A DNA stretch of 64,000 bases from positions 1 through 64,000 of the forward strand of contig NZ_AUDV01000006.1 of NCBI RefSeq assembly GCF_000425645.1, given 5' to 3'. Origin of the DNA: Gaetbulibacter saemankumensis DSM 17032. Its GTDB lineage: Bacteria > Bacteroidota > Bacteroidia > Flavobacteriales > Flavobacteriaceae. Shown here piece after piece: positions 36,452 through 46,387 of this stretch; position 1 is the stretch's first letter, and each line of letters starts with the position of its first letter. Under the pieces are notes generated by a model, which had not been told where the DNA came from, did not search any database, and worked only from the letters and a program-made list of their open reading frames with translations. The position numbers and the translations under genes are program-made.

Positions 36452-38719
36452 TTATGCGTTTTGTGCTGCTATAAGATTTAATGCCGATCCTGCCTTATAC
36501 CAGGCTATTTGAGCGTTGTTATAAGTGTGATTTAATTTAATAATGTCTTTACTTCCATCAGCATGAACAACTTCTAACATTAAAGGTTTATCGGGAGCAA
36601 ACTGATTCAAATCTAAAAAGTTAAACGTGTCGTCTTCCTGAATTAAATCGTAGTCCGATTCATTATCAAAAGTCAACCCTAACATGCCTTGTTTTTTAAG
36701 GTTAGTTTCATGAATACGAGCAAACGATTTCACAATAACAGCAGCAACACCCAAGTGTCTTGGTTCCATCGCCGCATGCTCTCTGGAAGAGCCTTCGCCA
36801 TAGTTATGATCTCCAACCACTACCGTTTTGATGCCTTCTTTTTTATACTGACGTTGCACATCCGGCACCCCACCATACTCTCCTGTTAATTGATTTTTAA
36901 CAAAGTTTGTTTTTTGATTATAGGCATTCACCGCACCTATTAAACAGTTATTCGAAATATTATCTAAATGACCACGGAAACGTAGCCAGGGTCCTGCCAT
37001 ACTAATATGGTCGGTGGTACATTTACCAAATGCTTTAATTAATAATTTAGCTCCTGTAATAGTATCGCCTAATGGTTCGAATGGCGTTAATAATTGCAAT
37101 CTTTCTGAATCATCAGCTACTTTTACCTGCACATGACTACCATCTTCTTCTGGTGCCAAATAACCATTATCTTTTACTTCAAACCCTTTAGGTGGAAGTT
37201 CCCACCCTGTAGGCTCATCGAACATGACCTCTTCTCCATTTTCATTGATTAATTTATCGGTCATCGGATTAAAGTCCAAACGACCTGAAATCGCTATTGC
37301 CGCTGTTAACTCTGGTGAAGCCACAAAAGCATGGGTGTTAGGATTTCCATCGGCACGCTTCGCGAAATTTCTATTGAAGGAATGCACTATGCTATTTTTC
37401 GGTGCATTCTTTGGGTCACTATACCGAGCCCACTGACCAATACAGGGTCCACAGGCATTGGTAAATATTTTAGCATCTAATTTCTCGAAAACAGCCAAAA
37501 TACCATCACGCTCGGCCGTATAACGAACTTGTTCTGATCCTGGGTTAATACCTAATTCAGATTTCATTTTCAAGCCTTTGTCTATGGCTTGTTGCGCTAT
37601 AGATGAAGCTCTTGACAGATCTTCATAAGATGAATTTGTACAAGACCCTATTAAGCCCCATTCTACAACTAAAGGCCAATCGTTAGCTTGCGCTTTCTCA
37701 GTCATTTCTTTACCCGCTGGTGTTGATAAATCGGGAGTAAACGGCCCATTCAATAAGGGATTTAATTCTGAAAGGTTTATTTCTATTACCTGATCGAAAT
37801 ATTGTTCTGGATTTGCATAAACCTCTGGATCAGCTGTTAAGTATTCTTTTACTTTATTTGCTGCATCAGCTACATCAGCTCTTTCTGTAGAACGTAAGTA
37901 ACGTTCCATGGACTCATCATAGCCAAAGGTTGAAGTTGTCGCACCAATTTCGGCTCCCATATTACAAATCGTTCCTTTACCTGTACAAGACATCGCTGTC
38001 GCTCCAGGTCCAAAATATTCAACAATGGCTCCTGTACCACCTTTAACAGTAAGAATTTCAGCAACTTTTAAAATCACGTCTTTTGGAGCGGTCCATCCGG
38101 ATAGTTCTCCGGTTAATTTAACTCCTATTAATTTGGGAAATTTTAATTCCCAAGCCATACCTGCCATAACATCGACCGCATCTGCTCCTCCAACTCCAAT
38201 GGCAACCATTCCTAATCCTCCGGCATTCACCGTATGCGAATCGGTACCGATCATCATGCCTCCTGGGAATGCATAATTTTCTAAAACTACTTGATGAATG
38301 ATTCCTGCTCCAGGTTTCCAGAAACCGATACCGTATTTATTAGAAACGGACTCCAAAAAATTAAAAACCTCACTGCTGACACTATTTGCGTGTTTTAAAT
38401 CGGCAGCTGCCCCGTCTTTAGCTTGAATTAAGTGATCGCAATGTACAGTTGTAGGTACGGCAACTTTCGCTTTACCAGCTTGCATAAACTGTAATAAAGC
38501 CATCTGAGCTGTTGCATCCTGACATGCAATTCTATCTGGCGCAAAATCGACATAGTCTTTACCTCTTACAAAAGCCTTTGTTGGCGTTCCGTCCCACAAG
38601 TGATTATATAATATTTTTTCAGAGAGCGTCAACGGTTTTCCTACAACTTCACGAGCCTTATCAACGTTTTCTGCCATTTTGGTGTAAACACCTTTAATCA
38701 TCTCAATATCAAATGCCAT
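36452..38719 (-). CDS. Aconitate hydratase, mitochondrial/AcnA-like type
   Basis: 755 residues. It isomerises citrate to isocitrate in the TCA cycle. The [4Fe-4S] ligands are visible as C360 ([10 protein letters not shown]), C423 and C426 ([10 protein letters not shown]). Substrate-site motifs [13 protein letters not shown] and the C-terminal swivel domain ([22 protein letters not shown]) are complete. The size fits the mitochondrial-type family. It lies 223 bases downstream of the unrelated-type aconitase acnB on the same strand, with a terminator between them, so the two are separately transcribed. Confidence 0.95.
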   Translation of the reverse strand: MAFDIEMIKGVYTKMAENVDKAREVVGKPLTLSEKILYNHLWDGTPTKAFVRGKDYVDFAPDRIACQDATAQMALLQFMQAGKAKVAVPTTVHCDHLIQAKDGAAADLKHANSVSSEVFNFLESVSNKYGIGFWKPGAGIIHQVVLENYAFPGGMMIGTDSHTVNAGGLGMVAIGVGGADAVDVMAGMAWELKFPKLIGVKLTGELSGWTAPKDVILKVAEILTVKGGTGAIVEYFGPGATAMSCTGKGTICNMGAEIGATTSTFGYDESMERYLRSTERADVADAANKVKEYLTADPEVYANPEQYFDQVIEINLSELNPLLNGPFTPDLSTPAGKEMTEKAQANDWPLVVEWGLIGSCTNSSYEDLSRASSIAQQAIDKGLKMKSELGINPGSEQVRYTAERDGILAVFEKLDAKIFTNACGPCIGQWARYSDPKNAPKNSIVHSFNRNFAKRADGNPNTHAFVASPELTAAIAISGRLDFNPMTDKLINENGEEVMFDEPTGWELPPKGFEVKDNGYLAPEEDGSHVQVKVADDSERLQLLTPFEPLGDTITGAKLLIKAFGKCTTDHISMAGPWLRFRGHLDNISNNCLIGAVNAYNQKTNFVKNQLTGEYGGVPDVQRQYKKEGIKTVVVGDHNYGEGSSREHAAMEPRHLGVAAVIVKSFARIHETNLKKQGMLGLTFDNESDYDLIQEDDTFNFLDLNQFAPDKPLMLEVVHADGSKDIIKLNHTYNNAQIAWYKAGSALNLIAAQNA

Positions 38720-38782
38720 ATAATATACTTTTTTATAAATTTATATATCTCCTAAATTTATTAAAAAAATACGATAATAGCC

Positions 38783-38825
38783 ACCAATTAACTAAACTTA
38801 AACATTTATTATACGCACAATTGGT
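38783..38825 (-). repeat. Inverted ACCAATT/AATTGGT pair upstream of the 755-aa aconitase gene
   Basis: ACCAATT (38783-38789) and AATTGGT (38819-38825) separated by 29 bases, 64-106 bases before the start codon. The same seven-base arms occur upstream of acnB (41775-41813). Confidence 0.35.
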
Positions 38826-38858
38826 TAAATACCATATCCTATGTAATATGATACGACA

Positions 38859-38898
38859 AAAAAATAAAGAGCCCGAATTTACATTCGGACTCTTTATT
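38859..38898 (-). terminator. Terminator of acnB
   Basis: Minus strand: AATAAAGAGTCCGAAT and ATTCGGGCTCTTTATT arms (one G-T wobble) with a four-base loop, then a run of T; 44 bases after the acnB stop. Confidence 0.88.
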
Positions 38899-38942
38899 AA
38901 ATAAAATTCAGACTATCTTAAATATGGATACTCTAATATGTT

Positions 38943-41774
38943 TTAAAGCGCTACAGCTTCAGTATTTAATTGCTTTTGAGAAGGCTTAAATCTTGTTAAA
39001 ACAATACCATCTACTGCTGATTCGTATTCTTCCATAGTTGGTGTTCTACCTAAAATAGTAGATAATACTACCACAGGAGTTGAAGATAATAAGGACTCAC
39101 CTTTTTTCTCACCAGAATCCTTTACAACACGCCCTTGGAATAAACGTGTAGACGTAGCCATTACAGTATCACCTGGCTCCGCTTTTTCTTGATTCCCCAT
39201 ACATAGGTTACATCCTGGACGCTCAAGGTATAACATATTCTCATATTTTGTGCGTGCTAAACCTTTTGGTGCATTATCATCAAACTCAAACCCTGAGTAT
39301 TTTTGTAACACTTCCCAGTCACCTTCTACTTTCAACTCATCAACAATATTATAAGTTGGAGGTGCCACTACTAAAGGAGCATTAAACTCTACCTTACCCT
39401 GTTTCGCTTCGATGTTCTTTAACATTTGAGCTAATATTTTCATATCACCTTTATGAACCATACAAGAACCAACAAATCCTAAGTCTACTTTTTTAGTACC
39501 TCCGTAAAAAGATAATGGTCTAATTGTATCATGGGTATAACGTTTAGAAACATCTTCGTTGTTTACATCCGGATCGGCAATCATTGGTTCAGCAATTTCA
39601 TCTAGATCAATAACGACTTCGGCATAGTATTTCGCATTGGCATCTGGTCTTAAAGCCGGTTTTTCTCCAGTTTTAATTTCTTGAATACGCTTATTCGCTT
39701 TGTCTACTAATCCTTTAAGTACTTGCTTTTCGTTATCCATACCTTTACCTATCATGATTTGGATACGGTCTCTAGCAATTTCTAATGATTCAATTAAAGT
39801 CTCGTCTTCTGAAATACAGATAGAAGCTTTCGCTTTCATTTCTGCCGTCCAATCTGTAAATGTAAAGGCTTGATCGGATGTTAAAGTACCAATATGAACT
39901 TCAATAATCCTTCCTTGGAATACATTTTCACCACCAAACTGCTTTAACATTTGTTGTTGCGTAGCATGCACGACATCACGGAAGTCCATGAAACTTCTCA
40001 TTTCACCTTTGAAAGTAACTTTAACCGATTCTGGAATTGGCATGGTTGCTTCACCTGTTGCTAAAGCTAATGCTACGGTTCCTGAATCTGCTCCAAAAGC
40101 AACTCCTTTTGACATACGCGTATGAGAATCGCCCCCAATAATAATGGCCCAATCGTCGATTGTAATATCATTAAGAACTTTATGAATTACATCGGTCATT
40201 GCGTGATACTCTCCTTTAGGATCACGAGCTGTAATTAATCCAAAGTCGTTCATAAACTTCATTAACTTTGGAATATTCGCTTTAGATTTATCATCCCAAA
40301 CCGAAGCTGTATGACAACCGGATTGGTAAGCTCCATCAACAATTGGTGAAATTACTGTAGCTGCCATGGCTTCTAACTCCTGAGAAGTCATAAGTCCTGT
40401 AGTATCCTGAGACCCTACAATATTAACTTCAACACGCACATCTGAACCAGCATGCAATGTTTTACCTGGCGTTGTTCCTACGGCATTTTTATTAAATATT
40501 TTTTCAACGGCAGTTAATCCCTGTCCTTCAACAGAAATTTCTTTTGAAGGCGCATAAACCACAGGCGCTTCAACACCCAATACTTTAGCAGCAAAAGTTT
40601 GCAATTTCTTACCGAATACCACGGCATAAGAACCACCAGCTTTAATAAACTCCATTTTCTGTGGAGTTAGCGATGCAGATATATCGATTAACTCTTGGTC
40701 TCCGTTATATAATTTTTTTGTTTTTGTATTAATGGTCAATACCGTACCAGTTTCTACCGAATATGCTTGCTCTAATACCGCATCTCCATTTTCATCAACA
40801 ATAGTATTTCCTTCAGCATCTTGTTTCTTCACCCAATTCTTAAGGTCTATACCAATACCACCTGTTACACCTACTGTCGTTAAGAAAATTGGAGAAATAC
40901 CGTTAGTTCCGGCAATAATCGGAGCAATATTAATAAACGGAACGTATGGGCTTGCCTGAACACCAGTCCATAAAGCAACGTTATTAACACCTGACATTCT
41001 TGAAGAACCAACTCCCATGGTACCCTTCTCAGCAATTAACATAACACGCTTATCTGGGTGTTGTGTCTTTAACTCAGAAAGATCATTTTGCATATCTTTA
41101 TTATGTTCGAAGATACACTGCCCGTGTAATTCACGATCTGATCTAGAGTGTGCATCGGCACCTGGAGACAATAAATCGGTAGAAATATCACCTGTCCCAG
41201 CAATAAACGTAACGATTTTAATTTCTTCTTCTACTTCTGGAAGTTTAGTAAAGAATTCGGCATTTGCATAGCTTTCAATTAACTCTTTAGCTATGTCGTT
41301 ACCTGCTTTATATGCTTCTTCTAAACGTGCCGTATCAGCATCATATAAAAATACTTGTGTTTTTAATACTTCCGCTGCCTGCTTAGCAACAGATTCATCA
41401 TTACTTAAAGCTAAATCTAAAAGCACTTCAACAGAAGGCCCTCCTTTCATATGCGATAATAATTCGAAAGCAAATGTTGGGGTTATTTCTGCAACTACAG
41501 CATTACCAATGATAATATCTTTTAAAAATTTCGCCTTAATACCAGCAGCGCCAGTTGTTCCTGGAACCACATTATAGATAAAGAATTTAAGAGAATCTTC
41601 TCTGTGAGCATTTTCTAAATCTTTAATTTGATTAATGATTTCCGATATTAATTCGGCATCTTCAATAGGCTTAGGGTGTAAACCTTGCGCTTTTCTTTCT
41701 TCGATTTCCTTGATGTAATCGTTGTAAATATTCATATTAAAAGTCATTTCATTTTTTATAGGCTTCTTGAACAC
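38943..41774 (-). CDS. acnB: Bifunctional aconitate hydratase B / 2-methylisocitrate dehydratase
   Basis: 943 residues, somewhat longer than E. coli AcnB. AcnB order is seen: HEAT-like N-terminus (IYNDYIKEIEERKAQGLHPKP), the swivel domain (GMGSSRMSGVNN near 245-260), and the catalytic half with GGDSHTRMSKGV, VGSCMVHKGD and PGCNLCMGNQ holding the Fe-S cysteines. It serves the TCA cycle and, in some species, the methylcitrate cycle. Start is uncertain: the first 13 residues are not family-like, so M10 (41747) or M14 (41735) is more probable. The long C-terminal region (DPDVNNEDVSKRY) is intact. A promoter box lies at 41855-41862. Confidence 0.96.
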   Translation of the reverse strand: MFKKPIKNEMTFNMNIYNDYIKEIEERKAQGLHPKPIEDAELISEIINQIKDLENAHREDSLKFFIYNVVPGTTGAAGIKAKFLKDIIIGNAVVAEITPTFAFELLSHMKGGPSVEVLLDLALSNDESVAKQAAEVLKTQVFLYDADTARLEEAYKAGNDIAKELIESYANAEFFTKLPEVEEEIKIVTFIAGTGDISTDLLSPGADAHSRSDRELHGQCIFEHNKDMQNDLSELKTQHPDKRVMLIAEKGTMGVGSSRMSGVNNVALWTGVQASPYVPFINIAPIIAGTNGISPIFLTTVGVTGGIGIDLKNWVKKQDAEGNTIVDENGDAVLEQAYSVETGTVLTINTKTKKLYNGDQELIDISASLTPQKMEFIKAGGSYAVVFGKKLQTFAAKVLGVEAPVVYAPSKEISVEGQGLTAVEKIFNKNAVGTTPGKTLHAGSDVRVEVNIVGSQDTTGLMTSQELEAMAATVISPIVDGAYQSGCHTASVWDDKSKANIPKLMKFMNDFGLITARDPKGEYHAMTDVIHKVLNDITIDDWAIIIGGDSHTRMSKGVAFGADSGTVALALATGEATMPIPESVKVTFKGEMRSFMDFRDVVHATQQQMLKQFGGENVFQGRIIEVHIGTLTSDQAFTFTDWTAEMKAKASICISEDETLIESLEIARDRIQIMIGKGMDNEKQVLKGLVDKANKRIQEIKTGEKPALRPDANAKYYAEVVIDLDEIAEPMIADPDVNNEDVSKRYTHDTIRPLSFYGGTKKVDLGFVGSCMVHKGDMKILAQMLKNIEAKQGKVEFNAPLVVAPPTYNIVDELKVEGDWEVLQKYSGFEFDDNAPKGLARTKYENMLYLERPGCNLCMGNQEKAEPGDTVMATSTRLFQGRVVKDSGEKKGESLLSSTPVVVLSTILGRTPTMEEYESAVDGIVLTRFKPSQKQLNTEAVAL

Positions 41775-41813
41775 ACCAATTCTATTTTGTTATTAATCGA
41801 TTACAGAATTGGT
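41775..41813 (-). promoter_or_regulatory. Stem-loop in the acnB leader
   Basis: ACCAATTCT (41775-41783) and AGAATTGGT (41805-41813) are perfect nine-base arms with a 21-base loop, adjoining the first possible acnB start. It lies between the predicted transcription start and the likelier starts at 41747/41735. Function is inference only. Confidence 0.45.
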
Positions 41814-41854
41814 AATTATTCCTAAAAGCCGCTTATATAGTTTTTTCAGCCTAG

Positions 41855-41862
41855 CAAAAGTA
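41855..41862 (-). promoter_or_regulatory. Promoter -7 box of acnB
   Basis: TACTTTTG on the minus strand, a full match to TAnnTTTG; the upstream TTTG (41877-41874) is too close (11 bases) to be the usual -33 element. Confidence 0.5.
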
Positions 41863-42004
41863 CTGAATTAAAGCAAAGATTTAAAAATAAAATAATGATT
41901 AGCTCAGGACATAATATTAAATTACTATTGTACTATAATTATGTTATTTAGCTTAAAGTTTTCCAAAGAAATACAATAAAAAAATCATGATTTGACAACT
42001 AAAT

Positions 42005-43090
42005 TCAACTAAATTTTGCTTTGAAAAATGATTTATCCCTTAAATTGGTCATTGGCTTTTCAAAATACCGATATAATCCTTTACTTAAATACACTGTTAA
42101 TAAGCAATAAATAAGTAACGCCATTATTCTAATCAAAATTGAATCACTACAAAATCCCATAAAATACTTAATACTTAATAAAACAACCGAATAATTTAAA
42201 AGGTACATCGCATACGAAAGAACACTTAATTCAGTCACTAATTTTTCTACCTGTTTATTAGTAGTAATTGTTATTGCATAAGGGAAAAACAACAGTAAAT
42301 TTAGAGATAGTAAAGGCAAATAAATAACATTGAAAAACAACCTGGAATTTACAGGAGTCATATTTGTTGAAAATATTAATAAATGCACCCCTAGAAAAAG
42401 TAATATCCCAGTCCAGAAAAACACCTTATTAAACTGTCTAAATACAGCTTCCTTAATATTCATAATATAAACAAATATAAATCCATAATAAATACTATCC
42501 ATTCGGTAAATGACAATCTTTCTTAATGATTTACTCCACGTTTCAACAGAATCGATAGAATGACTCAAATGGAACTGATACCGCAATAAGACTGATATTA
42601 TTATAACAAGAAGAGAACTAATTAAAAACAATTTTGTCTTAGATGCCTTTTTAGCAATAAGAATACTTAAAAACATTAGCAAAGGACCAATAATATAAGC
42701 GTACTCTTCGATTGACAAACTCCAGGATTCCGTGTAGAAGTCAGGTTGAGGAGTCCAAAAATTTTGTAGAAACAGAAAATAAAGCTTTAGACCTTCAATT
42801 ATTTCACCTGAAAACAAATAAAACAAAATAACATTTAAAATAAGGACCAAAAAATAATTCGGCAAGGTTCTAAACCACCGTCTTATCCAGAAATACATAA
42901 AATCTTTAAAACGAGTTTTACCTAATTTTAATTGTTTTAAAATAATGCTTCCTATAAGAAAACCACTGAGCACAAAAAACAAATCAACTCCAACGGTTCC
43001 CAAAAATCGAATCCCGGTGAGAACAAGATTATTTTCTTTTGGAAACACCAGCAAAGTAGCATGTGATAAAAGCACTAATAGAATCGCCAA
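42005..43090 (-). CDS. Acyltransferase 3 (OafA/YrhL-like) integral membrane protein
   Basis: At least 361 residues with about ten membrane segments. Family motifs: the active-site histidine in LLSHATLL (about residue 9), FVLSGFLIG, YFWIRRWFRTLPNYF and ESWSLSIEEYAY. Members O-acylate surface polysaccharides or other envelope glycans; the substrate is unknown. The only conventional start in frame is TTG at 43090, but the usual family N-terminus (NFGLDAIRALAI) is encoded just upstream in the same open frame to about 43171, with no ATG, GTG or TTG. ATA at 43147, after an A-rich stretch, or an ATT may be the real start. Follows moxR, which ends at 43158. Confidence 0.88.
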   Translation of the reverse strand: MAILLVLLSHATLLVFPKENNLVLTGIRFLGTVGVDLFFVLSGFLIGSIILKQLKLGKTRFKDFMYFWIRRWFRTLPNYFLVLILNVILFYLFSGEIIEGLKLYFLFLQNFWTPQPDFYTESWSLSIEEYAYIIGPLLMFLSILIAKKASKTKLFLISSLLVIIISVLLRYQFHLSHSIDSVETWSKSLRKIVIYRMDSIYYGFIFVYIMNIKEAVFRQFNKVFFWTGILLFLGVHLLIFSTNMTPVNSRLFFNVIYLPLLSLNLLLFFPYAITITTNKQVEKLVTELSVLSYAMYLLNYSVVLLSIKYFMGFCSDSILIRIMALLIYCLLTVYLSKGLYRYFEKPMTNLRDKSFFKAKFS

Positions 43091-43157
43091 TGCCCTAATA
43101 GCATCTAATCCAAAATTCCTATGCTTATAATCTATTGAAATAGATATTTTTTTAGAA

Positions 43158-44111
43158 TTAAAATAAACTCTTTATAATCTGGTCTTCGGTAACACCTTCT
43201 GCTTCAGCTTTATAATTTTTTATTATTCGGTGTCTTAAAATACTGTAAGCAACTGCCTGAACATCTTCGGCATCTGGAGAAAACTTACCATGAATAGCTG
43301 CATGCGTTTTCGCCGCTAATATTAAATTCTGAGACGCTCTAGGTCCTGCTCCCCAATCGATATAGGTTTTAACCAAATCTGCAGTAGTGTCTCCATTTGG
43401 TCTTGTCTTACTAACCATTGACACAGCATATTCTATGACATTATCGGCAACAGGTATGCGTCTTATTAAATGTTGAAAATCTACAATTTCTTTCGCAGAA
43501 AATAACGGATTAACCTTTTTAGATACATCCGATGTTGTTGCTTTTACCACCTCCACTTCTTCCTGAAATGAGGGATAATCCAGATTAATAGCAAACATAA
43601 ATCGGTCAAGTTGTGCTTCAGGCAAAGGATAAGTTCCTTCCTGTTCAATTGGATTTTGTGTTGCTAATACAAAATATGGTAAGTCCAATTTATAATGATG
43701 TCCCGCTACTGTAACCGCACGCTCCTGCATAGCTTCTAATAACGCAGCCTGTGTTTTAGGAGGGGTACGATTTATTTCATCGGCTAAAATAATATTGGAA
43801 AAAATCGGGCCTTTAATAAATTTAAAGTGTCTGTCTTCATCTAATATTTCACTCCCTAAAATATCGCTAGGCATTAAATCGGGCGTAAACTGAATGCGTT
43901 TAAAATCCAGACCAAGGGCCTGCGCAATGGTGTTTACCATTAAAGTTTTAGCTAAACCTGGCACCCCTATTAATAAGGAATGGCCTCCCGAAAAAATGGA
44001 AATAAGTATTTGATCGATTACTGCATCCTGACCAACAATAATTCTGGCTATTTCGTTTTTTAAGTCTTTATATTTTTTTACAAACTTTTCGATTGCAGCA
44101 ACGTCTGACAT
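43158..44111 (-). CDS. MoxR-family AAA+ ATPase
   Basis: 317 residues. Walker A GVPGLAKT (49-56), Walker B ILADEINR with D111-E112, the sensor region FVLATQNPIEQEGTYPLPEAQLDRF, and a C-terminal lid domain. MoxR ATPases act as chaperone-like factors that insert metals or mature partners with von Willebrand A domains. The partner genes (DUF58 and Bat genes) that usually follow moxR are absent here; it sits four bases after the SurA-like gene and upstream of the acyltransferase. Confidence 0.93.
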   Translation of the reverse strand: MSDVAAIEKFVKKYKDLKNEIARIIVGQDAVIDQILISIFSGGHSLLIGVPGLAKTLMVNTIAQALGLDFKRIQFTPDLMPSDILGSEILDEDRHFKFIKGPIFSNIILADEINRTPPKTQAALLEAMQERAVTVAGHHYKLDLPYFVLATQNPIEQEGTYPLPEAQLDRFMFAINLDYPSFQEEVEVVKATTSDVSKKVNPLFSAKEIVDFQHLIRRIPVADNVIEYAVSMVSKTRPNGDTTADLVKTYIDWGAGPRASQNLILAAKTHAAIHGKFSPDAEDVQAVAYSILRHRIIKNYKAEAEGVTEDQIIKSLF

Positions 44112-44115
44112 ACAC

Positions 44116-45570
44116 TTATTTTTTTAACCAGTTATTAGAAAAATCACAATCTCTATAATCACCACTAATTTTTATATAGGTATCCTTAATTTTATCTTCC
44201 TGCCACTTAGCAATGGTATTTATCTTCTTTTCATCTAAAGCCAATTCTTTAATCTTTAAATAATCACGTGCATAATCTGCTTCATGCTCATCGACTCTAT
44301 CAGTAACCATTAAAATTTTATACTTGGTATTACCTGTTCTATCTTGCTCTCGTAGTACCAAACTAACTTCATTATCTTTTAAATTTTGAATCTGAGCATA
44401 CAATTCTGGATCCATTCTGGTTAATTCAAAATTATAATCCTGTGTTTGGGGATTAATTAACTGGCCTCCTTCAGCTCTGGTTTCTTTTTCATCACTCGCT
44501 TCTCTAGCCGCATCCGCAAATGAAATCTCCCCTGCTACAATACGCTCTCTAACTTTCTCTAAACGCTCTTTTGCTTCATTTATAGCTTCAACCGACACCT
44601 TAGGCGTTAATAATATATGAGCTATATCGTATTCTTGTCCACGAATTTTTTCGCAATAAATAATATGATATCCAAAATCGGTTTTAAATGGTTCTGAAAT
44701 TTCGCCTTCCTGTAATGCAAAAGCTACCTGTCTGAATTCTTTAACCATTCTTGGTTGTTTTCTATTTAAGGTATATTTCCCTCCTTTACTTGCTGATCCT
44801 GGATCTTCGGAATACAATACAGCTTTAGAACGGAAACTTGCGCCATTCTCAATAATATCTGCCTTAAATTCTTTTAAGCGGTTAATAACTCGCTGACGCT
44901 CTTCATCAGAAACCTTAGGCTCTGCTACAATTTGAGCTACTTTTAACTCTGTACCAAAGGTTGGTCGTTGCTCTTTTGGGATTTTATCAAAAAACTGACG
45001 CACCTCTTCAGGCGTAATTTCTACTTCTTCTATAATCTTAGCTTGCATCTTCTGTGCCAACTGGTTCGCTTTATTTATTTCGAACATTTCCTCTCTAAAG
45101 CTCGCCTCATCATCCTTTTTGTAGAATTCTAATAAACGCTCCATCGAACCATTGGTTTGTTGTAAAAACTGCTGAATTTGATAATCTACATTCTGACGAA
45201 TTTCAGCATCAGAAACCACAATACTATCTTGAATCGCAGCATGCGCATATAATTTATCTTCTAGCAACTTACCAAACAACTCACAACGTTTAATGTCTTT
45301 GGTGTTTACACCCTGTGCCTGCAGTTGTAAATAAGATTTATCGACATCAGACTCCAAAATGATATAATCACCAACTACAGCAGCCACACCATCGACCTTC
45401 TTTATATTTTGTACCGAAGTTTCTACAGGCTTCTCTACGGCTACTGTTTCCTCTTCTTCTTTTATTACTTCCTGAGCCGAAATAATATGTACACTGAAAA
45501 GTGCAATTCCTAATAAAAATGTGTGTTTCAAATTATTTAAAAGTTTCAAATTGTTTGTTTTTAATTGCAT
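44116..45570 (-). CDS. SurA-like peptidyl-prolyl isomerase / periplasmic chaperone
   Basis: 484 residues. Signal peptide (HTFLLGIALFSVHIISAQ) ends at about residue 33. An N-terminal SurA-type chaperone region follows, then two parvulin (PpiC) domains: one at about 205-295 (VAQIVAEPKVSDEER, YSEDPGSASKGGKY, FGYHIIYCEKIRG) and one at about 300-400 (DIAHILLTPKVS). It should assist folding of outer-membrane proteins. The ATG at 45570 overlaps the upstream gene by 38 bases; TTG at 45531, just after that gene's stop, is an alternative that still includes the signal peptide. Confidence 0.92.
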   Translation of the reverse strand: MQLKTNNLKLLNNLKHTFLLGIALFSVHIISAQEVIKEEEETVAVEKPVETSVQNIKKVDGVAAVVGDYIILESDVDKSYLQLQAQGVNTKDIKRCELFGKLLEDKLYAHAAIQDSIVVSDAEIRQNVDYQIQQFLQQTNGSMERLLEFYKKDDEASFREEMFEINKANQLAQKMQAKIIEEVEITPEEVRQFFDKIPKEQRPTFGTELKVAQIVAEPKVSDEERQRVINRLKEFKADIIENGASFRSKAVLYSEDPGSASKGGKYTLNRKQPRMVKEFRQVAFALQEGEISEPFKTDFGYHIIYCEKIRGQEYDIAHILLTPKVSVEAINEAKERLEKVRERIVAGEISFADAAREASDEKETRAEGGQLINPQTQDYNFELTRMDPELYAQIQNLKDNEVSLVLREQDRTGNTKYKILMVTDRVDEHEADYARDYLKIKELALDEKKINTIAKWQEDKIKDTYIKISGDYRDCDFSNNWLKK

Positions 45571-46384
45571 CTTTTATGATATCTTTTTCTAATTCTCTAA
45601 TGAGTTCCAGCTTTCGTTTATTAATAACAATCTGGTCTATAGTGGGTTTTACATACTCTAAAGGGGCCGTATCGTTACGCAACAAAACATCATTAATTTT
45701 CATCAAATATACTCCTAATGAATCTTTGAGCTCAATAAAATTGGTTTTTTTTAACAGTTCCCCTTTGTTTTCAGCAGTTATCACCGGAATTTTATCAACC
45801 GCTTGACTTAACCGTATCCAGATAGAGTCGTTTAGAGAATAGGATTTAAATTGAATGGCAATAGAATCTAACTCACGCTTATCTGCTTCATTAAAGCGCT
45901 TAAACTTTTTTTCAATTTCATTAAAATCCAATATTTTTTCGCTCACGTTAATGTATCGAAATTTAATAAGTTCTTCATTAAGTTTAAAAACATCCTTGTT
46001 AGCTTCATAATACTCTTGAGCTTCTTCGATAGACACATCGGTATTTACACTTCGGCTTACCAAAGCTTCAATATAGGATTTTGAATATAAATCGTTTTTA
46101 TATTGCTGAACCAACTTATCAAAATCCTGTTGTTCTTTTTCGCTTAAATTTAACTTAGCCCCTTGTACAAACAACTGTTCTTTGGCCCAATTCTCAATAT
46201 AATTCTGAACTAAAAGCGTACTATCTTCAGAAGATAAGCTCTGTGTTAACAACCCTTTTACCTCATCAAAATATAGATAGGTATCATTAACACGTGCTAT
46301 AGGTTTTCGATCTACATCCTTTTTAAAAAAATGGCATGACGTGCAAAACACCAATAAAACAACTATTCCAACTCTCAACTGCAC
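45533..46384 (-). CDS. SurA-N-like lipoprotein chaperone without a clear PPIase domain
   Basis: 283 residues. The hydrophobic start ends in FCTSCHFF, so C17 is a plausible lipobox cysteine. The body is helical and SurA-N-like (ARVNDTYLYFDEVKGLL, SYIEALVSRSVNTDVSIEEAQEYYEANKDVF). No complete parvulin domain with the G-x-L-G-W/F pattern was seen, so it may be a chaperone only. It lies three bases after the 650-aa PPIase gene and overlaps the SurA-like gene, so the three are probably translated from one mRNA. Confidence 0.85.
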   Translation of the reverse strand: MQLRVGIVVLLVFCTSCHFFKKDVDRKPIARVNDTYLYFDEVKGLLTQSLSSEDSTLLVQNYIENWAKEQLFVQGAKLNLSEKEQQDFDKLVQQYKNDLYSKSYIEALVSRSVNTDVSIEEAQEYYEANKDVFKLNEELIKFRYINVSEKILDFNEIEKKFKRFNEADKRELDSIAIQFKSYSLNDSIWIRLSQAVDKIPVITAENKGELLKKTNFIELKDSLGVYLMKINDVLLRNDTAPLEYVKPTIDQIVINKRKLELIRELEKDIIKDAIKNKQFETFK

Positions 46385-46387
46385 TAC

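Noticed and set aside
40732-41577. Three plus-strand ORFs (75-94 codons) opposite acnB
   Set aside because: Antisense to conserved AcnB motifs; Ser/Pro/Thr-rich shadow translation, no start signals.
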